This document shows, in pieces, positions 53,166 through 64,000 of a DNA stretch of 64,000 nucleotides (positions are counted from its first letter, which is position 1; each line of letters begins with the position of its first letter). The stretch is from an uncultured Alloprevotella sp. (GTDB taxonomy: Bacteria; Bacteroidota; Bacteroidia; Bacteroidales; Bacteroidaceae). Location of the stretch: positions 1 to 64,000 of the forward strand of contig CALUIN010000036.1 of the NCBI GenBank assembly GCA_944320745.1, in the 5' to 3' direction. Made by a program: the position numbers and the translations under genes. The notes beneath the pieces are model-generated. The model was not told where the DNA came from. It was given only the letters and a program-made list of their open reading frames with translations, and searched no databases.

Positions 53166-53981
53166 TTATTTTTCTTCGATTAGGGCGGGCTCGGGCGCGA
53201 AAAAATGGTTCATGGGCCCGTTGCCGTTGCCGATGTGTACGTCCGCACCATTTTTTAAGGCGTTTCCGACAAACTTTTTTGCGCGGTCTACGGCCAGAGC
53301 CAAGGGCAGGCCCCGGGCCCGCCAAGCCGCAATGGCCGATGAGAGGGCGCATCCCGTGCCGTGCGTGTTGGCTGTGAGGATGCGCTCTCCCGCATAGGCA
53401 TGGGTTTCCGTGCCGTTCAGCAGGACGTCGGTGGGCTGCCCCTCGCGGTGGCCGCCCTTGACGAGCACGGCGGCTCCGGCTGCCATGTGCTGCAGCTTGC
53501 GCGCGGCGGCAGCGGCATCGTCCTCGCCGGTCAGCGCGCGGAGCTCCGGCAGGTTGGGCGTGACGAGACTGCAAAGGGGCAGAAGCCGGGTGAGCAGTGT
53601 CGCTACGGCGGACTGGTCGAGCAGCGGATGGCCGGATGAAGAGAGCAGAATAGGGTCGAGGACGATAAACGTAGCGCGCTGGGCTGTTTGGCGTAGGGCG
53701 CTGCTTACGGCCTCCGTTATCGCGGCGTTGGCCGTCATGCCGATTTTCACGGATTGCGGCTGCATATCGGTCATCACGGCAACGATTTGCTCGAAGACCA
53801 GTTGCGCGTCGAGCGGGACTGTGCGGCTCACGCCGCAGGTGTTTTGCACCGTGATGGCGGTGACGGCTCCTGCGCCGTAGCACCCCAGGGCGGAGAAAGT
53901 CTTGATGTCTGCCTGGACGCCAGCTCCGCCTGAAGGGTCGGAACCGGCAATGCTGAAGCAGACGTGATAGTGTCGGGACAT
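53166..53981 (-). CDS. thiD: Hydroxymethylpyrimidine/phosphomethylpyrimidine kinase
   Basis: The product is 271 residues of the ribokinase-like fold. It has SIAGSDPSGGAGVQADIKTF, VTAITVQNT, LDPILLSSSGHPLL and the C-terminal anion-hole motif NTHGTGCALSSAIA with catalytic Asp-type loop. It phosphorylates HMP and HMP-P in thiamine synthesis and salvage. No other thi genes are near. It lies 33 bases after the HU-like gene on the same strand and may share its transcript. Confidence 0.93.
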   Translation of the reverse strand: MSRHYHVCFSIAGSDPSGGAGVQADIKTFSALGCYGAGAVTAITVQNTCGVSRTVPLDAQLVFEQIVAVMTDMQPQSVKIGMTANAAITEAVSSALRQTAQRATFIVLDPILLSSSGHPLLDQSAVATLLTRLLPLCSLVTPNLPELRALTGEDDAAAAARKLQHMAAGAAVLVKGGHREGQPTDVLLNGTETHAYAGERILTANTHGTGCALSSAIAAWRARGLPLALAVDRAKKFVGNALKNGADVHIGNGNGPMNHFFAPEPALIEEK

Positions 53982-54014
53982 GGTTAGGGGTTTCTGTGAT
54001 GTTCGGTGATGGTT

Positions 54015-54638
54015 TTATAGGAGATTAGGGGAGTCCGCGCGTTCGTCGGCAACCGGAACGTATAACGCCACGTTGCCTATGGCGCTGCGGCGGAGCATTC
54101 CGTTCTCCGTCAGGCGGCGCAGTGCACGGTAGGCAGTGGCCGGCGTTAGTCCGCAGGCGCGTCGGAACTGCTTGGCTGTGAATGGGCTGCCGGATGCGGC
54201 AAGTTGCCGGGCCGTAGCCATCAGGTCTTGGTCCGATGCGTCTTCGGACGAGTGGTTGCCGCTACGGCTGCGGGTCAGGCGGACGTTCCGGAAACGGTTC
54301 AGGAAGGTTCTTTCCGGGTGGAACAGCACGCTGCGGACGCAGGCATTGTGCAGTTGCAGATGGCCCGCTGGGTCCTGCTGAACGTCCCCACCCAGGGAGA
54401 CAGAGAAGTAGCCGAGGCCTTCCACGTGCACGCGATGGCCCGCTCCGAGCGCTCCGGCTATGCTTTCGGCCAGCGCGCTCAGCGCGGCCTTCATGTCCGC
54501 CGCGGTCAGCGTGGTGCGCGTGGCGATACGTTCGTACAGTTCGTCCGGGCCGACAGTCTGTCCCGCCACGGGCCTGGGGTGATAAGACGTGCCGGCGAGA
54601 ATGCCGGAGTTCGGGTAGAGTTCATAGTGGATAGCCAT
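54015..54638 (-). CDS. HU-HIG-type DNA-binding protein with C-terminal winged-helix segment
   Basis: The product is 207 residues. Residues 1-125 form an HU-like domain of the Bacteroidales HIG type (IHYELYPNSGILAGTSYHPR, ELYERIATRTTLTAADMKAAL, GHRVHVEGLGYFSVSLGG). After a Ser-rich linker, residues about 140-200 look like a small helix-turn-helix/winged domain (FTAKQFRRACGLTPATAYRA, LRRLTENGMLRR). Family members are chromatin-like proteins of unknown targets. It precedes thiD on the same strand. Confidence 0.82.
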   Translation of the reverse strand: MAIHYELYPNSGILAGTSYHPRPVAGQTVGPDELYERIATRTTLTAADMKAALSALAESIAGALGAGHRVHVEGLGYFSVSLGGDVQQDPAGHLQLHNACVRSVLFHPERTFLNRFRNVRLTRSRSGNHSSEDASDQDLMATARQLAASGSPFTAKQFRRACGLTPATAYRALRRLTENGMLRRSAIGNVALYVPVADERADSPNLL

Positions 54639-55008
54639 AGGTCAGAGTTTGATGTTTTATACCCGTCGGTGCGAACCGGGCACCGGCTTTAGCCGTGCTG
54701 TCGCCGCACGCCGGTGGTGCGGTCGATCCGTGCGCGTGGTAAGGTCCGTTCACGGGCGTGCGGTGATGTTTCCGTCAGCGTGATACGACGCGACGCATAG
54801 GCAAAGGTACGATTTTCCCTTCGCCTTGTTCATCTTAAGGCACGTTTGTTCGTTGCGGAAGCTGTGTTTCCGTCTCCTTGAAGCCGCCGGAGGTGAGCGG
54901 TTACAGGCGTGAGCCCGGTACAGACGGAAGCGCTGCGGTGAAAAGTTGAGGTGAAATCTTGGGGCTTATGTAACAAATCGTTAACTTTGCGGAAAAATCT
55001 TCAAGACC
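54639..55008. other. Divergent intergenic region between the HU-like gene and yicC
   Basis: 370 bases without a gene. It contains a minus-strand -7 element TACCTTTG at 54809-54802, implying a 160-nt GC-rich leader for the HU-like gene with a small hairpin near 54664-54690, and the yicC promoter at 54959-54989. I recognise no RNA gene. Confidence 0.5.
54959..54989 (+). promoter_or_regulatory. yicC-gmk-nadD promoter
   Basis: TTG at 54959-54961, a 20-base spacer and TAACTTTG at 54982-54989, 19 bases before the yicC ATG: a good Bacteroidales promoter. Confidence 0.75.
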
Positions 55009-55887
55009 ATGATATTATCAATGACGGGCTACGGGAAAGCGGAGGCTTCCTATGGCGAGAAAAAAATACACGCGGAGGTGAAATCCCTCAATTCGAAGAG
55101 TCTGGATCTTTCCGTACGGCTGGCGTCACTTTACCGCGAAAAGGAAATGGAGGTACGGCGGCTGGTGGCCGAGGAGGTGATTCGCGGCAAGGTGGAGCTC
55201 AACGTTTGGATAGAGCGTCAGGAAGTCCGTCCCTCCGTGTCTATCAATGCGGCGGCCGTGTCTGCCTACGCGGACCAGATAGCCGGGATCTGCCAGGCAA
55301 AGGGCTGGGAAATGCCCAAGGACAATCTGTGGGACGTGCTGTTGCGCTTGCCCGACACCACATTGCCCGAGGCGGCCGAGACGCTCTCGGAGGACGAGTG
55401 GGCCGTGGTGAAGGAGGTCGTCCGCGGCGCTTTGGCCGGTCTGACGGAGTTCCGCCGTCAGGAGGGAACGGCCTTGCAACTGAAGTTTACGGAAAAAATC
55501 GACAACATCGCCCGTCTGCTGACGGAGCTGGAGTCCTATGAGCTCGGCCGCACGGAGAAGGTCCGACAGCGCCTGGAGGCCCGCCTTGCAGAGCTGAACG
55601 GGGTGGACTACGACCGCAACCGTTTGGAGCAGGAGTTGATTTACTATATCGAGAAACTGGACATCAGCGAGGAGAAGCAGCGGCTGACCAATCACCTGCG
55701 TTACTTCCGGGAGACAATGGAGAAAGAGCCGGGACAAGGGAAAAAATTGGGCTTCATCGCGCAGGAGATGGGGCGTGAAATCAATACTACCGGCTCCAAA
55801 AGCAACCAGGCCGAGATGCAGAACATCGTAGTTCGCATGAAGGATGAACTGGAACAGATCAAGGAGCAAGTACTCAACGCGTTATAA
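55009..55887 (+). CDS. yicC: YicC-family endoribonuclease
   Basis: The product is 292 residues with the family's N-terminal signature MILSMTGYGKAEA and EVKSLNSKSLDLSVRL. A C-terminal DUF1732 region ends GREINTTGSKSNQAEMQNIV. YicC proteins of E. coli and B. subtilis cleave RNA and influence small-RNA turnover. It is followed 17 bases later by gmk, a very common pairing. The product should be cytoplasmic. Confidence 0.93.
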   Translation: MILSMTGYGKAEASYGEKKIHAEVKSLNSKSLDLSVRLASLYREKEMEVRRLVAEEVIRGKVELNVWIERQEVRPSVSINAAAVSAYADQIAGICQAKGWEMPKDNLWDVLLRLPDTTLPEAAETLSEDEWAVVKEVVRGALAGLTEFRRQEGTALQLKFTEKIDNIARLLTELESYELGRTEKVRQRLEARLAELNGVDYDRNRLEQELIYYIEKLDISEEKQRLTNHLRYFRETMEKEPGQGKKLGFIAQEMGREINTTGSKSNQAEMQNIVVRMKDELEQIKEQVLNAL

Positions 55888-55904
55888 TTGCTAATACGAA
55901 CACA

Positions 55905-56477
55905 ATGGACAGACTTTCCAAGGTTATCATATTTTCCGCTCCCAGCGGCAGCGGCAAGAGTACCTTGATACGCCATTTGATGGGGCTGGGGCTTAATCTG
56001 CACTTTTCCGTTTCGGCCACGAGCCGGCCGCCGCGGGCGGGCGAAAGGAACGGCGTGGACTATTTCTTTCTTAGCCCGGAGGAGTTTAAGACGCGCATCG
56101 CGCAGGGCGACTTCCTGGAATACGAGGAAGTGTACGCCGGGCGCTATTATGGCACATTACGCGAGCAAGTGGACCGCCAGTTGGCAGCAGGAGAAAATGT
56201 CGTTTGCGACGTGGACGTGCTGGGCGGCTGCAACATCAAGCAGTGCTATGGCGACCGCGCACTCAGCGTTTTCATTCAGCCGCCCTCGACAGTCGCACTG
56301 CGGGAACGGCTGGAAGCTCGCGGAACAGAGACACCCGAAGCTATTGAAAAGCGCATCGCACGCGCCGAGTTTGAACTGTCGTTTGCCCCCCGTTTCGACA
56401 CCGTCGTCGTGAACGATGACCTGGAGAAGGCCCAAGCGGAAGTGGCGGATAAGGTGCGCGCATTCCTGAAGGCATGA
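55905..56477 (+). CDS. gmk: Guanylate kinase
   Basis: The product is 190 residues. The P-loop is A-P-S-G-S-G-K-S-T, the GMP-binding part is SATSRPPRAGERNGVDYFFL with ARYYGT-type region YAGRYYGTLREQV, and the lid appears as IEKRIARAEFEL. It converts GMP to GDP. It overlaps nadD by four bases (ATGA), so translation is coupled. Confidence 0.96.
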   Translation: MDRLSKVIIFSAPSGSGKSTLIRHLMGLGLNLHFSVSATSRPPRAGERNGVDYFFLSPEEFKTRIAQGDFLEYEEVYAGRYYGTLREQVDRQLAAGENVVCDVDVLGGCNIKQCYGDRALSVFIQPPSTVALRERLEARGTETPEAIEKRIARAEFELSFAPRFDTVVVNDDLEKAQAEVADKVRAFLKA

Positions 56478-57067
56478 CACGTACAGGCATCTTCGGCGGT
56501 TCGTTCAACCCCGTCCATTTCGGCCATGTGCGGCTGGCACAGGCGCTGGTCGAGAGGAAGTGGGTCGATGAAGTGTGGCTGATGGTTTCTCCGCAGAACC
56601 CGCTGAAGGCACAAGCTGACCTGGCGGACGAACATGTACGGTTGGAGCTGGCCCGGCTGGCTGTCGCGGACGTCTCGGGTGTGGGTGCGTCGGATTTTGA
56701 GTTTCAGCTGCCCCGTCCGTCCTATACATGGCGCACGCTGGAGCGGCTGGAGGAGGCTTTTCCAGACCGGAGTTTCACCCTCATTATGGGGGCGGACAAC
56801 TGGCGGATATTCCCGCAATGGCGGCGTTCGGAGGACATACTTTTCCGCTACTCCATCATTGTCTATCCTCGCGGCGGATCCGCCGTGGACGAGCTTGCAC
56901 TGCCGCCCAACGTCAGACTGTTTCATGCTCCGTTGTTTCCCTGGAGCTCAACGGTGATACGCAGCCGAATCCGCCAAGGTGAGTCCATCAGCGGAATGGT
57001 GCCCCCGGCAGTGGCCAAAGCCATCGCGCAAAAACGTTTGTATGGATATTGCCGGAAAGAAGTTTGA
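56474..57067 (+). CDS. nadD: Nicotinate-nucleotide adenylyltransferase
   Basis: The product is 197 residues. The nucleotidyl-transferase motif G-G-S-F-N-P-V-H-F-G-H stands at the N-terminus, and the C-terminal I-S-S/T-x-I-R motif appears as WSSTVIRSRIRQG. It adenylates nicotinate mononucleotide in NAD synthesis, one step before NadE, encoded 15 kb away in this window. The start overlaps the gmk stop. Confidence 0.95.
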   Translation: MTRTGIFGGSFNPVHFGHVRLAQALVERKWVDEVWLMVSPQNPLKAQADLADEHVRLELARLAVADVSGVGASDFEFQLPRPSYTWRTLERLEEAFPDRSFTLIMGADNWRIFPQWRRSEDILFRYSIIVYPRGGSAVDELALPPNVRLFHAPLFPWSSTVIRSRIRQGESISGMVPPAVAKAIAQKRLYGYCRKEV

Positions 57068-57164
57068 GCAGCGGCCGACTGCGGAACGCAGGTGCGGACT
57101 GTGGCCGTTGCGCCCCGAAATGTACTTTTTTTAGAATCAGACCTTTTGGGCACGGCTTTTTTCG

Positions 57165-58883
<1,719 letters not shown>

Positions 58884-58974
58884 TAAAATTATTGGGCGGT
58901 GGCAGGCGCGAGACTTGTCACCGCCTCTGACATCTTTCTTATACTTTTTAAGAGCCAGGCAGATACAAATAAAT

Positions 58975-60876
58975 ATGGATAAGAATACAATTATAGGTTT
59001 GGTCTTGATTGTCGCCGTATTGATAGGCTATAGCTATTTCAATACGCCGGAACAAGCGCCATCGGCCACGCCGGCAATGACTTCCGGCACTGCAGAAGGT
59101 TTCGATAAGGGCGCGGCGCAGGAGGCTTTGGTCCCGGACAGCACGGCACTGTTCGCGTCATACCACGCGAAGGCGGAGCCTGCTACGGTCAAGGCTTCGG
59201 ACGTGGTAGTACTGAAAAATGATAACGTAACGGTAGAGATAAGCCGTCGCGGCGGTGTGCCCACCAATGTTTACCTGACCAAATACCGCAGCTATGAGGA
59301 TTTCAGTAAGGAACGCCAGGCCCCTCTGCATCTGTATGACGGCCGGACGGCTGCCATGAATTTCGCGTTTGACACGAAGGAAGAGACGATCAATACTTCC
59401 GAGTATGTCTTCGATGTCGCGAAGAAGGATTCTACCGAGGCCATCCTGTCGATGACGGCAAAGGATGGCAGCGTGTTGGAACTGCATTACAAGCTGTTGC
59501 CCGGTGATAATTATATGATGAACCTTTCAGTCGCGACGAAGGGAATGGCTCGTCACTTCACCAGCCGTACAAAGACATTCGGCATAGACTGGAAGCAGAA
59601 AATCGCCCAGCAGGAAAAGGGATACTATTTCGAGAACCAATATTCTACCTTGACGTACAAGTTGAACGGAGAGGGGACTGAGAAATTGAGCGCGCAGTCC
59701 GACGACCAGGAGACCGCGGAAGGCAGCGTGGACTGGATTGCCTACAAAAACCAGTATTTCAGCACGGTGCTGATAGCTCCGACGGCAGAGTTTTCCGATG
59801 TGAAACTGAACAGCAGGCAAATTCCTGAGGAGGCGACCGGAGCGGACAAGGGCTTCTTAAAGGATTATGCGGCGGAAATGAATATCGGATTTGATCCGTC
59901 GGGAAAGCAGGCAACACAGTTCCAATTCTATTTTGGACCGAACAGCTTCAACCTCTTGAAGTCGATGGACCAGTATAAGGCGGGGGACAAAGACCTTGAT
60001 TTGGAAGATTTGGTTTACTTGGGCTGGCCTCTTTTCAAGTGGATTAACCGCTTCTTTACTATTTACGTGTTCGATTTCTTTACCAGCATGGGCCTTCCCA
60101 TGGGTATCGTGCTGCTGCTCATTACGCTCCTGTTGCGTGTGATAGTATATATCCCCACGAAGAAAAGTTTCCTTAGCAGTGCGCGTATGCGCGTGCTTAA
60201 GCCGAAGGTGGACGAGATAAATCAGAAGTATCCCAACAAGGAGGATGCCATGAAGAAGCAGCAGGAAATCATGGCGCTGTATTCACAGTACGGCGTGAGC
60301 CCAATGGGTGGATGCTTGCCGATGCTGATTCAGGCTCCCATCTGGATTGCGATGTATAACTTTGTGCCTAATGCCATAGAGCTCCGCCAGCAGGGCTTCC
60401 TGTGGGCCGATGACTTGTCTACTTACGACAGTATCCTTGATTTCGGTTTCAGCATCTGGGGTATAGGTGATCACCTGAGCCTGTTCTGTCTGCTGTTTTG
60501 CGGTACGAACCTGCTGTACAGCGTCATGACCATTCGCCAGCAAAAGGAGACCCTTTCCGGCGAGCAAGCTCAGCAGATGAAGATGATGCAGTGGATGATG
60601 TATCTCATGCCTGTAATGTTCTTCTTTATCTTTAACAATTATTCTTCGGGCTTGAACTATTACTACTTCATTTCTCTGCTGGCCAGCGCGCTTACGATGT
60701 GGTATTTGCGCCGCAGTATTGACGACAAGCGTATATTGGCTAAGCTGGAAGCGAACTATCAGGCGAACAAGAATAACCCGAACCGCAAGCCGAAAGGCTT
60801 GGCCGCACGCCTCGAGGCACTTCAGAAACAGCAGGAGGCTATGCTTGAAGAGCAGAAGAAGAGACAACAACGTTAA
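58975..60876 (+). CDS. yidC: Membrane protein insertase YidC
   Basis: The start at 58975 (MDKNTIIGLVLIVAVLIGYS) gives 633 residues, with an uncleaved N-terminal membrane anchor. The large periplasmic beta domain (about 60-350) is the Bacteroidota type. The insertase core has five helices, including FFTSMGLPMGIVLLLITLLL, GGCLPMLIQAPIWIAMYNF and MMYLMPVMFFFIFNNYSSGL, and the conserved Arg within the groove. The C-terminus is a basic, Gln-rich tail suited to ribosome binding. It follows pyrG by 91 bases. Confidence 0.96.
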   Translation: MDKNTIIGLVLIVAVLIGYSYFNTPEQAPSATPAMTSGTAEGFDKGAAQEALVPDSTALFASYHAKAEPATVKASDVVVLKNDNVTVEISRRGGVPTNVYLTKYRSYEDFSKERQAPLHLYDGRTAAMNFAFDTKEETINTSEYVFDVAKKDSTEAILSMTAKDGSVLELHYKLLPGDNYMMNLSVATKGMARHFTSRTKTFGIDWKQKIAQQEKGYYFENQYSTLTYKLNGEGTEKLSAQSDDQETAEGSVDWIAYKNQYFSTVLIAPTAEFSDVKLNSRQIPEEATGADKGFLKDYAAEMNIGFDPSGKQATQFQFYFGPNSFNLLKSMDQYKAGDKDLDLEDLVYLGWPLFKWINRFFTIYVFDFFTSMGLPMGIVLLLITLLLRVIVYIPTKKSFLSSARMRVLKPKVDEINQKYPNKEDAMKKQQEIMALYSQYGVSPMGGCLPMLIQAPIWIAMYNFVPNAIELRQQGFLWADDLSTYDSILDFGFSIWGIGDHLSLFCLLFCGTNLLYSVMTIRQQKETLSGEQAQQMKMMQWMMYLMPVMFFFIFNNYSSGLNYYYFISLLASALTMWYLRRSIDDKRILAKLEANYQANKNNPNRKPKGLAARLEALQKQQEAMLEEQKKRQQR

Positions 60877-60895
60877 TCCAATATTTGCCAACATG

Positions 60896-60940
60896 CTGAC
60901 GGCAGGGGGGAATGCTTTTCCGTTACCCTTGCCGTCAGCG
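60896..60940 (+). terminator. Stem-loop between yidC and the S9 peptidase gene
   Basis: GCTGACGGCA and TGCCGTCAGC frame a GC-rich loop 20 bases after the yidC stop. The following GTAAATAG is not a T run, so it may be an attenuator or processing site. Confidence 0.5.
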
Positions 60941-60953
60941 TAAATAGAGACGT

Positions 60954-63134
60954 ATGAATCTGAAAGTTATCACAATTGCTATGGCATTATTTACTGCCGG
61001 AATTTCCTTCACATCCGCTGCGGGCGCGGACAGGGAAGCCATAATCGGCAAGTCCGTCCCGGAATCCGGCGACAGTTTGCTCACCCCGGAACTCTTATGG
61101 TCAATGGGGCGACTTGGCGCCTTCCAGGTTTCTCCTCAGGGCGACAAGGCCGTATATAACGTGACGTATTATAGTGTGGAACAGAACAAGAGCCGCACGG
61201 TAATTTACTTGATGGATCTTCAGAGCAAGGAGACAACGCTCCTGACGCAGACTGAGCAGAGTGAAGTCGCGCCGGTCTTTATTGACGGCGGCAAGCGCAT
61301 TGCTTACATGGCCGATGCGGATGGAGTTACTCAGGTCTGGGCGATGAATGCGGACGGTTCCGGCCGTCAGCAACTCTCTGACGAGAAAAGCTCTGTAAGC
61401 GGATTCCTTTTCTCGCCCGATGAGTCGCGGGTAATTCTGGTAAAGAACGTCTCCAACACTACGTCCATTCAGCGTAATGACGCCGATCTTCCGCAGGCCA
61501 CAGGCATGGTGATCAATGATCTTATGTACAAACATTGGGACCAATATACGACGGAGGCCCCGCATCCGTTCGTGGCAGCTTTCGACGGCGCGCACATTAC
61601 GGGTGCCGTGGATATTTTGGACGGGAAGCCCTACGAAAGCCCCATGTTGCCGTTTGGCGGAATAGAGCAATTGGCTTGGAGTCCGGACTCCAAGAGCATA
61701 GCCTATACTTGCCGGGCAAAGATCGGCCGGGCCTATGCCATAAGCACGGACAGCGATATTTATCTGTACGAACTCGCTACCGGCAAGACCAATAATCTTT
61801 GCAAGCCGGAGGGGTATGTTGCCCCCGAGAATGTGGCTACGCGTTCTTTGGAAAGCCAGTCTGTGAATCAACAGCAAGAGGATTATAATGTCGGGTACGA
61901 TCAGAACCCCCAATTCTCTCCAGACGGTCGCTACATTGCTTGGAGCAGCATGGCGCGCGACGGTTATGAGAGCGACCGCACCCGTCTCTGTGTGCTCGAC
62001 CTGGCGAGCGGCAAGAAAACATATACGACCGAGCAGTTTGAAAGCGGAGTCAACGAGTTTTGCTGGGCCCCGGATTCCCGAACGCTTTATTTCACCGGCG
62101 TATGGCATGGGCGGACACAAGTGTATCGCACCAATCTGAAGGGTGAAGTGAAGCAGTTGACCGATGATGTATGCGATTATTCGCTGGTACAGTTGGCACC
62201 CAATGGTAAGAACCTGATCGTGAACCGTCAAAGCATGAGCCGCGCGACAGAAGTATATAGTCTGCGGCTGAGCGGTAAGGGCGAAAAGCTGGAACAGCTC
62301 ACGAATGAGAACGGTGCCTATTATAAAAGTCTGGCGTGGGGAGATGTCAAAGAGAGATGGATAAATACCGTAGATGGAAAGAAGGAACTGTGTTGGGTGA
62401 TTTATCCTCCACATTTTGATCCGTCCAAGCAATATCCGGCGTTATTGTTCTGCGAAGGAGGTCCGCAAACGCCGGTAAGCCAGTCCTGGAGCTTCCGTTG
62501 GAATTTCCAGTTGATGGCCGCTCAGGGCTATATTGTCATTGCGCCCAATCGCCGCGGCCTGCCCGGATTTGGCATGGAGTGGCTGGAATCCATTAGCGGA
62601 GACTATCCCGGTCTTTGCATGCAGGACTATCTGTCTGCCATCGATGATTTGAGCAAGGAGCCCTATGTAGATGCCGGCCGGCTGGGTGCAGTCGGAGCCA
62701 GCTTCGGCGGCTACAGTGTCTATTGGCTCGCAGGCCACCACGAGAAGCGCTTCAAATGCTTCATAGCCCACGACGGTATTTATAATACCCAGCAGCAGTA
62801 CGTAGAGACGGACGAACTCTGGTTCCCGAATTGGGATATGAAGTCTGCTCCTTGGGAACGCACCGAACAAGGGGAAATGCAGGCGGCATTTGCACAGTCT
62901 CCGCACCTCTTCGTGGACAAGTGGGACACGCCGATTCTTTGCATTCACGGTCAGCGCGACTTCCGCATAGAATACACACAGGCTGAAAGCGCCTTTACGG
63001 CTGCCCGCATGCGCGGCATTGATGCCCAGCTGCTCCTCTTCCCGGACGAAAACCATTGGGTATTGAAGCCCCAGAACGGTATCCTTTGGCAACGGACATT
63101 TTTCCGTTGGCTTGACAAATGGCTGAAGAAATAA
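60954..63134 (+). CDS. S9-family (DPP5-like) exported peptidase
   Basis: The product is 726 residues with a Sec signal (MNLKVITIAMALFTAGISFT to SAAG). Residues about 45-420 form a WD40/TolB-like propeller (SPQGDKAVYNVTYY, AWSPDSKSIAYTC, QFSPDGRYIAWSSMA). The alpha/beta-hydrolase domain has Ser583 in G-A-S-F-G-G-Y, Asp669 in HGQRDFRI and His701 in DENHW. Relatives cut dipeptides from proteins in the periplasm, feeding peptide catabolism. The propeller gates access to the active site. An MFS transporter gene follows after 25 bases. Confidence 0.93.
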   Translation: MNLKVITIAMALFTAGISFTSAAGADREAIIGKSVPESGDSLLTPELLWSMGRLGAFQVSPQGDKAVYNVTYYSVEQNKSRTVIYLMDLQSKETTLLTQTEQSEVAPVFIDGGKRIAYMADADGVTQVWAMNADGSGRQQLSDEKSSVSGFLFSPDESRVILVKNVSNTTSIQRNDADLPQATGMVINDLMYKHWDQYTTEAPHPFVAAFDGAHITGAVDILDGKPYESPMLPFGGIEQLAWSPDSKSIAYTCRAKIGRAYAISTDSDIYLYELATGKTNNLCKPEGYVAPENVATRSLESQSVNQQQEDYNVGYDQNPQFSPDGRYIAWSSMARDGYESDRTRLCVLDLASGKKTYTTEQFESGVNEFCWAPDSRTLYFTGVWHGRTQVYRTNLKGEVKQLTDDVCDYSLVQLAPNGKNLIVNRQSMSRATEVYSLRLSGKGEKLEQLTNENGAYYKSLAWGDVKERWINTVDGKKELCWVIYPPHFDPSKQYPALLFCEGGPQTPVSQSWSFRWNFQLMAAQGYIVIAPNRRGLPGFGMEWLESISGDYPGLCMQDYLSAIDDLSKEPYVDAGRLGAVGASFGGYSVYWLAGHHEKRFKCFIAHDGIYNTQQQYVETDELWFPNWDMKSAPWERTEQGEMQAAFAQSPHLFVDKWDTPILCIHGQRDFRIEYTQAESAFTAARMRGIDAQLLLFPDENHWVLKPQNGILWQRTFFRWLDKWLKK

Positions 63135-63159
63135 TAATCCTCATAAAATCAATTTTCAA

Positions 63160-64000
63160 ATGAAGGAAATTCGTAAAATCAACGATTCCGGCTGGGTCCG
63201 GTGGACTGCCATGGTGATGGTGGCCTTTACAATGATGGCCGCATATTATGTTAATGACATCATGGCTCCCTTGCAGGGCATGCTGGAAGGCGAATTGGGC
63301 TGGAGCAGCAGTGAGTTCGGCATGTTCACGGGCGCTTATAGTTTTCTGAACGTATTCCTCCTGATGCTCATTTGGGGCGGACTCATCCTGGACCGTTTCG
63401 GCATCCGTTTCACTGGTGGATTGGCCGTATTTCTTATGGTTGTCGGCACGCTGGCCGAGTACATCGCCATTACACAATACGGTCATACGTCGGCCACATT
63501 CATGGGTTACAAACTGGACGTATTTATGGCATCGGCCGGATACTCCGTCTTTGGTGTCGGAGCTGAAGTGGCGGGTATCACTACGTCGAAAATCATCGCC
63601 AAATGGTTCGCAGGCAAGGAACTGGCCCTGGCTATGGGCGTGCAGGTTGCCCTGGCGCGTATAGGTTCCCAGGTAGCCTATGCCGTAGCCATTCCCGTAG
63701 CCAGCCGCTGGAATCTTGATACGCCGTTGCTAATCGGCTCCGTTTTGCTGCTGGCCGGAGTGTTCACATTCATTGTTTTCGCGTTGATGGACCGTAAACT
63801 GGATACGCAGGTTAAGACACAGGGCGACAGTGCAGACGATAAGTTTTCGTTCAGCGACGTAGTGGCCGTGGTACGTAATCCGGGTTTCTGGTTGATCGCT
63901 CTGCTCTGCGTGTTGTTCTATTCCTGTGTTTTCCCATTCCAGAAGTTCGCGACTACGCTAATGATTACCAAGTATGGCGTCAGCGAGTCGTTGGCGGGAG
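63160..64000 (+). CDS. MFS transporter, N-terminal part (runs off the window)
   Basis: From the ATG at 63160 (MKEIRKINDSGWVRWTAMVM) 280 codons remain open to the window end. At least seven membrane helices are visible, with the MFS cytoplasmic loop motif G-G-L-I-L-D-R-F-G-I-R between helices 2 and 3 and an Arg/Ala/Gly-rich helix SKIIAKWFAGKELALAMGVQ. It is an inner-membrane secondary transporter; the substrate is unknown. Location directly after an exported peptidase could mean uptake of peptide breakdown products, but that is only context. Confidence 0.85.
   Translation, partial: MKEIRKINDSGWVRWTAMVMVAFTMMAAYYVNDIMAPLQGMLEGELGWSSSEFGMFTGAYSFLNVFLLMLIWGGLILDRFGIRFTGGLAVFLMVVGTLAEYIAITQYGHTSATFMGYKLDVFMASAGYSVFGVGAEVAGITTSKIIAKWFAGKELALAMGVQVALARIGSQVAYAVAIPVASRWNLDTPLLIGSVLLLAGVFTFIVFALMDRKLDTQVKTQGDSADDKFSFSDVVAVVRNPGFWLIALLCVLFYSCVFPFQKFATTLMITKYGVSESLAG

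Noticed and set aside
54664..54690. A GTGCGAACCGGGCAC-type loop resembling a tRNA T-arm.
   Set aside because: No acceptor, D- or anticodon arm can be folded around it; it is only a small hairpin in the leader.

Overview
This 64 kb window is chromosomal DNA from a high-GC member of the order Bacteroidales. Four things point there: a fimbrillin/Mfa2/OmpA fimbrial operon; order-typical families (DUF4290, DUF4468, DUF4494, Porin_10, HU-HIG, TPR/AraC regulators); the run tsaB-DUF4290-murA-rimM-dxr-rseP; and a recurring Bacteroides-type -7 promoter element, TAnnTTTG, in front of most transcription units. Coding GC is high by eye, more like Alistipes or other GC-rich Bacteroidales than classical Bacteroides. 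The species cannot be named from the sequence alone. I see no rRNA, tRNA, CRISPR array, insertion sequence or phage.

Layout. 1-4640 holds a fimbria-like operon on the minus strand: an OmpA-type outer-membrane protein, an Mfa2/DUF6562-like lipoprotein, a fimbrillin-like lipoprotein with a low-GC 3' end, and the start of another lipoprotein. Its long leader contains a perfect (TG)20 microsatellite. 4733-6567 is a membrane-anchored TPR/AraC-type regulator broken by a stop codon, a frameshift and loss of a recognisable start. 6730-12580 has rpsA, two metallo-beta-lactamase-fold hydrolases, a lipoprotein, tag and an FKBP isomerase. 12582-21211 has ligA, a Porin_10 outer-membrane protein and an operon of CCA-adding-type nucleotidyltransferase, U32 peptidase-family enzyme and zinc-ribbon membrane protein. 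21523-31126 is housekeeping: rseP, dxr, rimM, murA, DUF4290, tsaB, hemW and a fused ferredoxin-NADP reductase/glutamate-synthase-like flavoprotein.

31427-39386 (mostly plus strand) has a secreted Arg/Pro/Gly repeat protein, a stand-alone AICAR transformylase, a LytS/LytTR two-component pair, a DUF4468 protein, a 46-residue small protein on the minus strand, cdd, DUF4494 and a YggS-type PLP protein. 39464-41998 has a BatD-like protein and glutamine-dependent nadE.

42346-50268 is the most interesting region. Four minus-strand genes encode a porin, an imelysin lipoprotein, a di-heme oxidoreductase lipoprotein and a CcsB/CcsA-type cytochrome c maturation protein. Divergent from them is a one-component regulator that joins a degenerate ScdA-type N-terminus, a complete RIC/YtfE-like diiron hemerythrin domain and a LuxR-type HTH. 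A dyad sits between the two promoters. I infer an iron- or NO/redox-responsive envelope system. 50381-64000 returns to ordinary genes: a cytoplasmic GH13 amylase, fabD, thiD, an HU-like protein, yicC, gmk, nadD, pyrG, yidC, an S9 peptidase and a truncated MFS transporter.
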